Below the pieces are notes generated by a model that saw only the letters and a list, made by a program, of their open reading frames with translations, was not told where the DNA came from and did no database searches. The position numbers and the translations under genes were made by a program. A stretch of 51,223 nt of DNA, taken from the NCBI GenBank assembly GCA_947629545.1, contig CANREE010000009.1, positions 1 to 51,223 on the forward strand, in the 5' to 3' direction. This document shows, piece after piece, positions 37,662 to 47,513 of the stretch. This DNA is from an uncultured Lachnospiraceae bacterium. Its GTDB lineage: Bacteria; Bacillota; Clostridia; Lachnospirales; Lachnospiraceae. How positions within the stretch are numbered: the stretch's first letter is position 1; each line of letters begins with the position of its first letter.

Positions 37662-39059
37662 ATGAAATACGCAGACAACAAAGTGACGGATCTGCAGGTG
37701 GCCTATATCGGCGGCGGCTCCCGCGGGTGGGCGTGGACATTTATGACGGATCTGGCGAGAAATGATTCCCTGAGCGGCACCGTCCGTCTCTACGACATTG
37801 ACGGACAGGCAGCGAAGAACAATGAAACCATCGGCAATCACTTATCCGCCCGCCCGGATGCGGCCGGCAAATGGGAATATAAGACGGTTCCGACGCTTAA
37901 GGACGCTCTGTGCGGCACGGATTTCGTCGTCATTTCCATCCTGCCGGGCACCTTTGACGAGATGGAATCCGACGTGCATCTGCCGGAACGGCTGGGCATC
38001 TATCAGTCTGTCGGCGACACGGCCGGCCCCGGCGGCATCATCCGAGCGCTGCGCACGATCCCCATGTTCGTGGAGATCGCCGAGGCCATCAAGGCGTACT
38101 CGCCGGACGCCTGGGTCATCAACTACACGAATCCCATGTCCCTGTGCGTGAAGACGCTGTACCATGTATTTCCGCAGATCAAGGCTTTCGGCTGCTGCCA
38201 CGAGGTGTTCGGCACCCAGAAGGTTCTGGCCGGCATCTGCGAAGAGACCTTTGGCCTTGAGAATATCGACCGCAGCGACATCATCATCAATGTGCTGGGC
38301 ATCAACCATTTCACATGGTTCGACGCGGCTTCCTACAAGGGCATCGACCTGTTCCCGGTCTATCGGCAGTATGTGGATTCCCATTACGAAGAAGGCTTCG
38401 GCCAGGCGGACAACAACTGGATGAACAGCACCTTCAACTGCGCCCACCGGGTGAAATTCGACCTGTTTAAGCGTTACGGCCTGATCGCCGCGGCCGGCGA
38501 CCGCCATCTGGCCGAATTCATGCCGGGCGGCGAGTATCTGAAGGATCCGGAGACCGTAAAGAGCTGGAAATTCGGTCTGACGCCTGTGTCATGGCGCAAG
38601 GAAGACCTGAAGAACAGGCTTGCGCGCAGCCGGCGGCTGGTAAGCGGCGAAGAAGAACTGAATCTGAGGCCCACCGGCGAGGAAGGCATTTCCCTGATCC
38701 GCGCCCTCTGCGGCCTGGACCGGGTGATCAGCAACGTAAATATCCCCAACGCCGCCCTGCAGATCCCGAATCTGCCCGCGGACGCCGTTGTGGAGACCAA
38801 CGCCGTGTTCAGCCGGGATTCCATCCGTCCCGTCGCCGCCGGAGAGATCCCGGAGAATGTGCGGGCGCTGGTCATGCCTCATGTGGAGAACCACGAGAGA
38901 ACCCTCAAGGCTGCCCTTACCTGCGACCGCGAGCTTGTCTATGAGGCGTTCTTAAATGATCCGCTGGTGAAGGGACGCGCCTCCGAGGCGGATGTAAAGA
39001 AACTGGTGGACGATATGATTGCTAACACGATGGCTTATCTGCCGGATGGGTGGAAATAG
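37662..39059 (+). CDS. Glycoside hydrolase family 4 (alpha-glucosidase/alpha-galactosidase type)
   Basis: QVAYIGGGSRGWAWTFMTDLA; WVINYTNPMSLCVKTLY; GCCHEVFGTQ; NVLGINHFTWF. Confidence 0.9.
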   Translation: MKYADNKVTDLQVAYIGGGSRGWAWTFMTDLARNDSLSGTVRLYDIDGQAAKNNETIGNHLSARPDAAGKWEYKTVPTLKDALCGTDFVVISILPGTFDEMESDVHLPERLGIYQSVGDTAGPGGIIRALRTIPMFVEIAEAIKAYSPDAWVINYTNPMSLCVKTLYHVFPQIKAFGCCHEVFGTQKVLAGICEETFGLENIDRSDIIINVLGINHFTWFDAASYKGIDLFPVYRQYVDSHYEEGFGQADNNWMNSTFNCAHRVKFDLFKRYGLIAAAGDRHLAEFMPGGEYLKDPETVKSWKFGLTPVSWRKEDLKNRLARSRRLVSGEEELNLRPTGEEGISLIRALCGLDRVISNVNIPNAALQIPNLPADAVVETNAVFSRDSIRPVAAGEIPENVRALVMPHVENHERTLKAALTCDRELVYEAFLNDPLVKGRASEADVKKLVDDMIANTMAYLPDGWK

Positions 39060-39148
39060 AAAGGCCAAAATATGGAAGCCGTCAGAAGAGCGCAGCGCCA
39101 AATGCGCATAATGCAGAAAGCACGCCTCTGACACCGCTTCCGGCATAC

Positions 39149-39240
39149 GATCGAGTGAGAGGCGGTGATCAGCCACCGTCCTCTCACAGAGCCGTGCATA
39201 CCGTTACATGGTGATTTCAATAGTTGACGTGCACAGACCG
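39149..39240 (-). mobile_element. Group II intron 3'-end remnant (domain V/VI-like)
   Basis: Minus strand CGTCAACTATTGAAATCACCATGTAACGGTATGCACGGCTCTGTGAGAGGACGGTGGCTGATCACCGCCTCTCACTCGATC; resembles bacterial group II intron 3' ends (recalled, not searched); GTGAGAGG...CCTCTCAC stem; no RT ORF here. Confidence 0.65.
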
Positions 39241-39355
39241 ATACGCAAGGCAGTAATTAAATTTCCTCATTCGTGTTTACTTTCATTCAATTTAGGGATA
39301 TAATAATAGTAATCTCAAGTTTTCTTTAGATTTTAAGAATGAAAGGATGGGAATT

Positions 39356-39610
39356 ATGAATTTAGCAAAAGTCTCTGCCAATGGTCAAATCACGGTGCCG
39401 GTAGAAATTCGCCGTCTGCTCGGTCTCAAATCCGGTGATAAAATTCTCTTTTTCCAAAAACAGGACGGGGAAGTTGTTGTGAGTAATGCGTCTGCGCAGG
39501 CAATTCGCAGGGCACAGGCCGCCTTCGCCGACGCTGCCGATACAATGGGAATTTCCAGCGAAGAGGATGTGCAGGCGTTAGTAGACGAAATACGTTACGG
39601 GAAGGATTGA
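39356..39610 (+). CDS. AbrB/MazE/SpoVT-type antitoxin
   Basis: MNLAKVSANGQITVPVEIRRLLGLKSGDKILFFQKQDGEVVV. Confidence 0.88.
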   Translation: MNLAKVSANGQITVPVEIRRLLGLKSGDKILFFQKQDGEVVVSNASAQAIRRAQAAFADAADTMGISSEEDVQALVDEIRYGKD

Positions 39611-39614
39611 AACA

Positions 39615-40061
39615 ATGCGGATATTGATCGATACGAACGTCCTGTTTTCCGCATTGGTATTCCCAAATTCCAAACCAGCGCGAGCATTGTTATATGTCGC
39701 GGATAAGCATGAAATGGTTTTGTGTGACCGTAACATCACAGAAATCAGAGAAATTTTGAAACGGAAGGCACCACGCTTTTTGCCGGATGTAGAAGTGTTG
39801 CTTGCAGAAATGTCTTATGAACTGATCCCGGCGGTTGACCATGCAGAGAAGCTGATCCGTGATGCCAAAGATCAGCCAATTCTTAATGCAGCCATTGTGT
39901 ATGATGTAGATATTATCCTTACCGGAGACAAGGATTTCCTCAGCCTTGATATGAAACATCCCCAATGCATGACAGTAGCACAATTTTTGGAATATGAAAA
40001 TGTTGAGCACGGAGAAAGCTGGCGGGAAACATTTTGCTTTCGGTTCTTGCTACCGGCATAG
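39615..40061 (+). CDS. PIN-domain putative toxin of a toxin-antitoxin pair
   Basis: MRILIDTNVLFSALVFPNSKPARAL; DAKDQPILNAAIVYDVDIILTGDKDFL; 4 nt after antitoxin. Confidence 0.9.
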   Translation: MRILIDTNVLFSALVFPNSKPARALLYVADKHEMVLCDRNITEIREILKRKAPRFLPDVEVLLAEMSYELIPAVDHAEKLIRDAKDQPILNAAIVYDVDIILTGDKDFLSLDMKHPQCMTVAQFLEYENVEHGESWRETFCFRFLLPA

Positions 40062-40117
40062 CAGTGGCAAAGCATAGCTTCATCTTGTCTTTTCCTGAGA
40101 AAATACGGAACAACGCC

Positions 40118-40156
40118 AAAAAAATACCGAGAGAATTATCGCAATACTCTCGGTAT
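40118..40156 (-). terminator. Rho-independent terminator for nagA
   Basis: Minus strand ATACCGAGAG-loop-CTCTCGGTATTTTTTT. Confidence 0.8.
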
Positions 40157-40264
40157 ATAATCTGCATAGCAATATCAGCAGCCTGATGAACTGCTCCCTG
40201 TTCCATTTTCACAAAAGTCCCTGCCTCTGGCGGAGCCGCAAACTTCTATCGGTATTTTACACAT

Positions 40265-41404
40265 TCACAGCTGCGCCACTCCCCGGCAATAGGTCTGGCA
40301 CACATCATAATTGTCTTCCAGCACCACGATGTCCGCGTCGCACCCGACTGCCAGACGGCCCTTCCGGCCGGCCACGCCCAGACAGCGTGCCGGATTCAGC
40401 GTGCAGGAGTTCAGCGCCGCGTCGAACGGAACCATGGCTTCCTCCACCAGAAGCTTGAGGCCCCGGTTCATATGCAGGGTGCTTCCGGCGATGGTGTCCG
40501 TGCCCTTCAGATAGGCCAGGCCATTTTCACGGATCTCAATGGGATGGCCGCCCAGATCGTACTCGCCGCCGGGCGGGCAGTGCTTGGCCCGCAGGGAATC
40601 GGTGATCATGACCGCGTAGTCGCGGCCCTTGGCCATGAAGAAATTATTCAGCGCCGCCGGATGGGAATGGCATCCATCGCAGATGACCTCGCCGTAAATA
40701 TCTCGAACGCGCATGGCTGTCCCGACCAGACCCGGCTTGCGGTGATGGTAGGCAGTCATTCCGTTATAGACATGGGTCATGGACATGGCTCCGTTGGCGA
40801 CGCCCAGCAGCGCCTGCTCATAGGAAGCGGACGAATGGCCCATGCTGACCACCACGCCGTGGGCGCTGCAGTACCGGGTCAGCGCAAAATCCTCGTCGTG
40901 CTCCGGCGCCAGGGTGATATAGCGGATCAGGCCGTGAGCCGCCTCCTGATACCTCTGAAACTGCTCCGCCGACGGCTTCGCGATAGCTTCCGGCGGCTGG
41001 GCTCCTTTATATTCCATGTCCAGATACGGTCCCTCAAAATGAATCCCCAGGATCTCGGCGCCCTCGTAACCATTTTCCACAACAGACGCCACGTTCTCCA
41101 CCGCCTTCGTGAGAACGTCCGGCATCTGGGTCACGGTGGTCGGAAGGATCGACGTGACTCCCTCTTCGGGAATACGGCGCATCCATTCGCGGAGGCCTTC
41201 CGGCTCGCCGTCATTGGTGTCAAAGCCGTAAGCGCCGTGGGTGTGGATGTCAATGAAGCCCGGTACGACGCGCTTATCGCCGTAATCCTCATCCGCGGGT
41301 TGCGTTCCGTAGGCATAGACCGCCTCGATGCGGCCCTGCCGCACGTCCAGCTGCGCCGGGATAAACTGACCGGCCTGCCAGACACGGGTGCTCTGTATGA
41401 TCAT
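40265..41404 (-). CDS. nagA: N-acetylglucosamine-6-phosphate deacetylase
   Basis: VVPGFIDIHTHGAYGFDTND; GIHFEGPYLDMEYKGAQPPE; SMGHSSASYEQALLG; ICDGCHSHPAAL. Confidence 0.94.
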   Translation of the reverse strand: MIIQSTRVWQAGQFIPAQLDVRQGRIEAVYAYGTQPADEDYGDKRVVPGFIDIHTHGAYGFDTNDGEPEGLREWMRRIPEEGVTSILPTTVTQMPDVLTKAVENVASVVENGYEGAEILGIHFEGPYLDMEYKGAQPPEAIAKPSAEQFQRYQEAAHGLIRYITLAPEHDEDFALTRYCSAHGVVVSMGHSSASYEQALLGVANGAMSMTHVYNGMTAYHHRKPGLVGTAMRVRDIYGEVICDGCHSHPAALNNFFMAKGRDYAVMITDSLRAKHCPPGGEYDLGGHPIEIRENGLAYLKGTDTIAGSTLHMNRGLKLLVEEAMVPFDAALNSCTLNPARCLGVAGRKGRLAVGCDADIVVLEDNYDVCQTYCRGVAQL

Positions 41405-41533
41405 AGTAATCGTCTCCTCTCAGAATATGCTCCGATCTCTGTCAGCAATGCATCCATTTTCCACTCAGCCGTCATAAGCAAGCCGCGCATAGATCTGCGG
41501 ACTGCTGTAGTCTTCAACCGATTCCGGCAAACA

Positions 41534-42310
41534 TTACTCCTGCCAGATCACAATGGATGTGATCACCGGCTGGTCTTCCTTCGCGATGCTGCCGTTGCCG
41601 TCCGTCGGCTTCGCGTCCTTACAGATCTGGTCCACGTATTCCATGCCGGAAGTCACATAGCCGAACGCCGCGTACTGTCCGTCCAGATATGTACTGTCGG
41701 ACTGGACAATGAAAAACTGTGAGCTGGCGCTGTTATAATCCTGAGACCTTGCCATCGAGATCGCGCCTCTGATATGGGACAGCGGATTATCATAGCCATT
41801 CGCCGCAAACTCGCCGAGAATCGTTTCATCCGATCCGCCAAGCCCGGTTCCCTCCGGGTCGCCTCCCTGCATCATGAAACCATCGATGATCCGATGGAAA
41901 GTCAGACCATCATAAAAGCCCTCTTCAGCCAACGTGATGAAATTCAGCACCGTCACAGGAGCCGCCGCCGCATCCATCGCGACCGTAATGGTGCCATATC
42001 CTTCGACGGTAATATCGGCATAAATCGGATTCTCAATCGCTGCAGCACCGCTGATCGTCTCGCCTTCCGTATCTGCCGCTCCTTCACTTAATTTCTCCGC
42101 GTCTTCGTCTGCAATTTGGTTCCCCGATGCCGCCCTGTCACCTGCCGTATCATCATACATGCCAGCTGAGCGCCCCAGTCCTCTGGCTACAAACACCATA
42201 AGGAGAACCGCCACCAGGGCAGCAATCACCGCGCACAGGATGACGATTCCGCTTCCGTTCTGTGTCTTCTTTAATTTCTTCTGCGTTTTCTTCCGCTGGC
42301 TTTTGTCCAC
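41534..42310 (-). CDS. Peptidyl-prolyl cis-trans isomerase, cyclophilin type, membrane-anchored
   Basis: FYDGLTFHRIIDGFMMQGGDPEGTGLGGSDETILGEF; SASSQFFIVQSDSTYLDGQYAAFGYV. Confidence 0.93.
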   Translation of the reverse strand: MDKSQRKKTQKKLKKTQNGSGIVILCAVIAALVAVLLMVFVARGLGRSAGMYDDTAGDRAASGNQIADEDAEKLSEGAADTEGETISGAAAIENPIYADITVEGYGTITVAMDAAAAPVTVLNFITLAEEGFYDGLTFHRIIDGFMMQGGDPEGTGLGGSDETILGEFAANGYDNPLSHIRGAISMARSQDYNSASSQFFIVQSDSTYLDGQYAAFGYVTSGMEYVDQICKDAKPTDGNGSIAKEDQPVITSIVIWQE

Positions 42311-42466
42311 GTTTATAACGCCTTCTTTCCTCCTATAATTTATATCCTGCGTATAGTATAACCGATGTTTCCATGCCTGTCCATCTTATTTTCCCCTGTA
42401 GAATTTATCATTATGAATGGTATTCCAGGATATCGTTACGGATCGTTATTCCGGCGACTGCATATC

Positions 42467-44278
42467 TCAATGCGCTACTTCCATCCGCACACTCTTCCCC
42501 TTGATCTTCGCATTTTTCATGGCTTTCATGACCAGACGGGCGCTTTCCTGCGGCACATCCACAAATGTGTAGGCATCAAACATGTCGATGCTTCCCACAA
42601 CTCTTCCGGAGATTCCGCTCTCACCGGCGATGGCACCAAGGATATCTCCGGGCTTCACGTTCTGATCCTTGCCGATGTTAATAAACAGACGAACCATACC
42701 GTCGGCGCCTTCCCGACGACGCTCATAGCGTCCCTCCCCGTAACTGTCTCCCCGGCTTCCATACCGGCTGCCGCGTCCATCGCGCCGATCATCCCAGCCG
42801 TCATGGCCATAATCCCGGCCGTTTCTGCCATGTCCTTCACCATAACGACCGTCCCCGTACCGGCTGCGGTCATCGCCGCGTCCATATCTTCCATATCTGT
42901 CCCCGCTGCGGTCGCCCCTGCCGCCACGCCGGTCCAGATCGTCCAGCGACCTGGGCAGCACACCACTGTCAGAGATGTCCTCATTTTCCTCGCCCATGGA
43001 CATCTTAAGAAGGGCCGCAGCCACATCCATCGACGTGTACTCTCCTTCCAGGAGCTTCCTCTCCACCATACCGATCATCTCGCTCAGATCCGTATCCCGA
43101 ATCAGCTCCTCCGCCTGTTCCATGATCTTATCCACCTTGATCGCCGTGATGTCATTCAGAGACGGAATTGGCTGGGGAATAATCTTCGTTTTGCAGTAGC
43201 GCTGAATATCGCGCAGCTTATACACCTCCCGCCCTACCGCAAAGCTGAACGCGATCCCCGCGTGTCCTGCCCGGGCCGTCCGTCCGATCCGATGGACATA
43301 ATACTCATCATCCTGGGGGATATCGTAATTAAACACCGCTTCAACATTCCCCACGTCAATGCCGCGGGCCGCCACGTCTGTGGCCACCAGAACCTCGGTC
43401 TTGCCGGTGCGGAAGCGATTCATGACCTGATCACGCTGCAGCTGTTTCATATCTCCGTGAAGTCCGTCCGCAAAATACCCGCGTCCCTGAAGTTCTCCCA
43501 CCAAATCCTCCACCTGCTTCTTTGTATTACAGAACGCCATGGACAGCTTCGGCGAATACATATCCAGAAGACGGCACATGACCTCCACCTTCGTATCGCG
43601 CCGCACCTCATAGTAATACTGGGTTACCTCCGGCACGGTCAGTTCCTTCTTAACTACCTTCACCAGCACCGGATCCTTCTGGAAATTCGCCGCAATCCGC
43701 TGAATCTCCATCGGCATCGTAGCTGAGAACATCAGGGTCTGCCGTTCCTCCGGCAGTTCCCCTAAAATGGTCTCCATATCCTCCAGAAATCCCATATCCA
43801 GCATTTCATCCGCCTCGTCCAGAATTGCCGTGTGAATGTGATCGCAACGGATCGTCTTCCGCCGCATATGATCCATAACGCGTCCCGGCGTGCCGACCAC
43901 AATCTGCACGCCGTCCTTCAGACTGCGGATCTGCCTGGTAATGTCCTGTCCGCCGTAGACCGGCACTACCTTCACACCGTGCATATATTTCGCCAGACGG
44001 CGCAGTTCCTCCGCCACCTGAATCGCCAGTTCTCTGGTCGGACACAAGATCATCGCCTGCAGATTTTTCTCCTTCGGATCCACCTTCTGCAGAAGCGGAA
44101 TGCCGAATGCCGCCGTCTTTCCTGTTCCGGTCTGCGCCTGCCCCACGATGTCGCGCCCTTCCATCTGAACAGGAATCGCCTGGGCCTGTATCGGCGTCGC
44201 CGCCTCAAATCCCATCTCCGTCACCGCCCGCAGAATCCTGCTGTCAACTTCCAAATCTTCAAATCTGATCGTTTCCAT
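42467..44278 (-). CDS. DEAD-box RNA helicase with Arg/Gly/Asp/Tyr-rich linker and C-terminal RNA-binding domain
   Basis: AQTGTGKTAAFGIPLLQ; LDEADEMLDMGF; SAT; YVHRIGRTARAGHAG; C-terminal FINIGKDQNVKPGDILGAIAGESGISGRVVGSIDMFDAYTFVDV. Confidence 0.94.
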   Translation of the reverse strand: METIRFEDLEVDSRILRAVTEMGFEAATPIQAQAIPVQMEGRDIVGQAQTGTGKTAAFGIPLLQKVDPKEKNLQAMILCPTRELAIQVAEELRRLAKYMHGVKVVPVYGGQDITRQIRSLKDGVQIVVGTPGRVMDHMRRKTIRCDHIHTAILDEADEMLDMGFLEDMETILGELPEERQTLMFSATMPMEIQRIAANFQKDPVLVKVVKKELTVPEVTQYYYEVRRDTKVEVMCRLLDMYSPKLSMAFCNTKKQVEDLVGELQGRGYFADGLHGDMKQLQRDQVMNRFRTGKTEVLVATDVAARGIDVGNVEAVFNYDIPQDDEYYVHRIGRTARAGHAGIAFSFAVGREVYKLRDIQRYCKTKIIPQPIPSLNDITAIKVDKIMEQAEELIRDTDLSEMIGMVERKLLEGEYTSMDVAAALLKMSMGEENEDISDSGVLPRSLDDLDRRGGRGDRSGDRYGRYGRGDDRSRYGDGRYGEGHGRNGRDYGHDGWDDRRDGRGSRYGSRGDSYGEGRYERRREGADGMVRLFINIGKDQNVKPGDILGAIAGESGISGRVVGSIDMFDAYTFVDVPQESARLVMKAMKNAKIKGKSVRMEVAH

Positions 44279-44391
44279 AATTTCGTCTTTTTAAATCCTT
44301 TCTTTCAAATGCCTGATGCACCATCGCCCTGACTCAGTTCCCGTCCCCATCATGTATAACGCTGCAAACGCCCCGCCGTAATCATTTCCGT

Positions 44392-44438
44392 AAAAAAACG
44401 AGAAGCTTCAAGACAGATTCCTGAATCCTCTCGTTTCG
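44392..44438 (-). terminator. Rho-independent terminator after the response regulator
   Basis: Minus strand AAACGAGAGGATTC...GAAGCTTCTCGTTTTTTT. Confidence 0.7.
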
Positions 44439-44483
44439 CATTCCAGACTATAACAGACTTTCCGCCGAAAGTCAAGAAAATAT

Positions 44484-45173
44484 TTACACCTTAAACCGAT
44501 ATCCCACGCCCCAGATTGTCTCAATATACTGCGGCTTGGCTGTATTAAACTCGATCTTCTCCCGAATTTTTTTGATATGCACCGTCACTGTGGCAATATC
44601 GCCGATAGATTCCATATCCCAGATCTTCGAGAATAACTCTTCCTTCGTATACACATGGTTCGGATTCTGCGCCAGAAAGGCTAACAGGTCAAATTCCTTC
44701 GTCGTAAAGTTCTTTTCCTCACCGTTGACCCAGACCCGCCGGGCCGTCTTATCGATCTTAAGACCACGGATCTCGATGAGATCATTAGCTGGCACCCCGC
44801 TGCTGATCAGCCGCTCATACCGGGCCAAATGGGCCTTCACCCGGGCCACCATTTCACTGGGGCTGAAAGGTTTGGTAACATAATCATCGGCGCCGAGACC
44901 CAGACCCCGAATCTTATCAATGTCTTCTTTCTTCGCTGATACCATGATGATCGGTGTATTCTTCGTCTCCCGAATACGACGGCAAATCTCAAAACCGTCT
45001 ACTCCCGGCAGCATCAGATCCAGCACGAACAGATCAAAATCCTCCTTCAGCGCCCTTTCCAAACCGATAGTGCCATCGCCGGCAATCTCAACCGCAAAAC
45101 CGCTCAGCTCCAGATAATCCCGTTCCAGTTCCGCAATACTGATCTCATCCTCAATCAGCAGTATCTTCTTCAT
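44484..45173 (-). CDS. OmpR-family response regulator
   Basis: MKKILLIEDEISIAELERDYLELSG; LFVLDLMLPGVDG; winged-helix C-terminus; start at 45173 preferred. Confidence 0.93.
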   Translation of the reverse strand: MKKILLIEDEISIAELERDYLELSGFAVEIAGDGTIGLERALKEDFDLFVLDLMLPGVDGFEICRRIRETKNTPIIMVSAKKEDIDKIRGLGLGADDYVTKPFSPSEMVARVKAHLARYERLISSGVPANDLIEIRGLKIDKTARRVWVNGEEKNFTTKEFDLLAFLAQNPNHVYTKEELFSKIWDMESIGDIATVTVHIKKIREKIEFNTAKPQYIETIWGVGYRFKV

Positions 45174-46656
45174 GTTGTACCTCCTGATATTTCCGAAGCA
45201 CGAAATGTATCTCCGTGCCGATGCCCTCCTTGCTGGTTGCCCAGATTTTGCCGCCATGATCCTCGATGATCTTCTTTACGATAGAAAGTCCAATGCCACT
45301 GCCGCCCTTGGACGTATTCCGGGAAACATCGGCCCGATAGAAGCGGTCAAAAATATTAGGCAGATCCTTCTGGGAAATACCGCGCCCATTATCCTCGATC
45401 TCCACCTCTACGAAATCTCCCGCATCCTTGATGCGGATATTAATAATGCCCTTCTTCTTATCCAGATATTTCACCGAATTGCCGATGATATTATTGATCA
45501 CACGTTTCATCTGCTCCGCATCGGCAATAACTGCTACTTCTTCATCCACGTAATTGAAATATCCCAATTCAATATGGTTCGTGTCCAGATCCAGGCCTAC
45601 CTCTTCCACACAGTCGCGGAAATAATTAGCAACGTTGATTTTGGAAAATGTATAAGGAATTTTATTCGTATCGATCTTTGTATAAAATGTTAACTCGTCT
45701 ACCAACCGGTCCATGTCGTTAGCCTTGTTGTAGATCGTACGGATATAGCGGCTCAGCATCTCCGGCGACGACGCCACCCCGTCCATGATTCCTTCCGCAT
45801 AACCCTTGATGGCCGTAACGGGTGTCTTCAGATCATGGGAAATGTTCATCAGCAGCGCCTTGCTCTCCTCGTCATACTGCAGCTTTTCTTCCGTAGACTC
45901 CTTCAGCCGCACCCGCATCTCCTCGAAATCCCGACATAGCTTTCCAATTTCATCCTCGCTGTCGATATCCATCGTGAAATCCAGATTGCCGTTCTGAATC
46001 TCATGAGTCGCCTTCTGCAGTTCCCCCAGAGGCTTCAGGATGGACTGATAAATCCAGGTTACCATGAGCATGGCTGCCGCCAGAAGAATCACAACGCCGA
46101 CAAAAATTCCCTGCGTCATCAGGTTTCGAAGCTCCGGAACATAATCTTCAAAACCGGATATAATGAAGACGCTTCCCTCGGTACCGTCGCTGAACAGGAA
46201 ATCATCCTGCTTCACCAGATGCTGAACCTCGCCATCCATATACACGCCAACGTCCACATCCGGATCGGCGCTGCCGTAAGCCGGCAGATTCCCTGACACG
46301 TCCTCGCCACCATCCTCCAGACCGGAGAAAATAATGGCGTCCCCTTTGCGCACAATCAGATAAGCATATTTCTGCTGCAGATTATCATTCAGCGACTCAA
46401 GATACTCCAAATCCTCAAAACGGTCCGGATTCTCTGCCAGCATCCTCTGGATCCCTTCGTGATCAGTTCTGGTCAGACGGCTGAACACCTGCACCGAATT
46501 GCTGGCCAACAGATCCAGCCGTTCACTCAGTCCATAAGAACGGGTAAAAGCCGTCGTCTGATAATTGGCCAGTACCATAAATGCAAAATAAAACACACAT
46601 AGCGGCCCGATCGTAATTGTAAGGAAGGCAATCACAAGCCGCGTCCTGATCTTCAT
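45151..46656 (-). CDS. HAMP-domain sensor histidine kinase
   Basis: LLMNISHDLKTPVTAIKGYAEGI; DNGRGISQKDLPNIFDRFYRAD; GGSGIGLSIVKKIIEDHGG. Confidence 0.94.
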   Translation of the reverse strand: MKIRTRLVIAFLTITIGPLCVFYFAFMVLANYQTTAFTRSYGLSERLDLLASNSVQVFSRLTRTDHEGIQRMLAENPDRFEDLEYLESLNDNLQQKYAYLIVRKGDAIIFSGLEDGGEDVSGNLPAYGSADPDVDVGVYMDGEVQHLVKQDDFLFSDGTEGSVFIISGFEDYVPELRNLMTQGIFVGVVILLAAAMLMVTWIYQSILKPLGELQKATHEIQNGNLDFTMDIDSEDEIGKLCRDFEEMRVRLKESTEEKLQYDEESKALLMNISHDLKTPVTAIKGYAEGIMDGVASSPEMLSRYIRTIYNKANDMDRLVDELTFYTKIDTNKIPYTFSKINVANYFRDCVEEVGLDLDTNHIELGYFNYVDEEVAVIADAEQMKRVINNIIGNSVKYLDKKKGIINIRIKDAGDFVEVEIEDNGRGISQKDLPNIFDRFYRADVSRNTSKGGSGIGLSIVKKIIEDHGGKIWATSKEGIGTEIHFVLRKYQEVQHEEDTAD

Positions 46657-46782
46657 GCAACACTCCGTTCCGCCGCCCCGCAGGCAGCCCGTCCTTCACC
46701 CGAAAGCCCCATTCGTATTAAGTATATCACATTTAGGACGCTACGCTTATAAAAAAAAAATTAAAATCATTAAAGGTATAGA

Positions 46783-46829
46783 AAAGCACCTGCCGCAGAC
46801 GGAAATCTCCGCCCGGACAGGTGCTCCCT
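46783..46829 (-). terminator. Terminator downstream of DUF378 gene
   Basis: Minus strand AGCACCTG-...-CAGGTGCTTTTC. Confidence 0.6.
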
Positions 46830-46841
46830 CATGCCGGCTCC

Positions 46842-47051
46842 TCACGCTTCGATGCGATCGCGTTTTGCGTAAAACGTGAACAGGTAAAGTCCGCACAGCC
46901 CCACAAGGGCGTACACAATGCGAGATAGCCAGGTCATGCTTCCGAAGAGGAAGGCGACCAGATTGAAGTCAAAGAAGCCGATCAGGCCCCAGTTGACCGC
47001 GCCGATGATACTGATCGTCAGCGCCGTGTAATCCAACACTTTGTTATCCAT
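46842..47051 (-). CDS. DUF378-type small membrane protein
   Basis: MDNKVLDYTALTISIIGAVNWGLIGFFDFNLVAFLFG; start at 47051 preferred. Confidence 0.85.
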   Translation of the reverse strand: MDNKVLDYTALTISIIGAVNWGLIGFFDFNLVAFLFGSMTWLSRIVYALVGLCGLYLFTFYAKRDRIEA

Positions 47052-47260
47052 AGCGTATGCCTCCTTTTCTATGCTAGTATGAACGATGAATACAAAATTA
47101 TACCGACAGTTCTCAAAATTTGCATAATTCTTCCCAAAAAGAATATTTTGCAACTGTTTTGCAAAGTGTTTAACTTATAGTTAACATATCCATGTTTGTG
47201 TATACCATTATGAAAATACTTGTATTGGAAATTCTATTCTGAAAATGCTATACTTTAGAC

Positions 47261-47420
47261 AATTAAAAATGCTTTAACTGGGTTACGTTGCAAGTATCCT
47301 ACTCTATTGCAGAGTGTTCTTCTCCCTTCCGGATAGTTTTGCAGCGCTCCCCTATTTCTTTTTCCACTAGGGAAAACCCGCCGAACCGTCCCCCCACTGG
47401 TTCGGCGGGTTTTATTTACA
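47261..47420 (+). ncRNA. Candidate small RNA bounded by promoter and terminator
   Basis: TTGGAA - 18 nt - TATACT (47225-47254), internal stem GUUGCAA.UAUCC/GGAUA...UUGCAGC, terminator at 47373-47418; no convincing ORF. Confidence 0.4.
47373..47418 (+). terminator. Strong (possibly bidirectional) terminator
   Basis: AAAACCCGCCGAACC-gtccccccact-GGTTCGGCGGGTTTTATTT. Confidence 0.9.
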
Positions 47421-47513
47421 GGAAAAGTCTGAAAACATATTTCATTTTTCCATATTATGTATTGAAACTATACCATTTTCGTGCTATAGTATAAGCAGGG
47501 GGATGGTGTGAGT

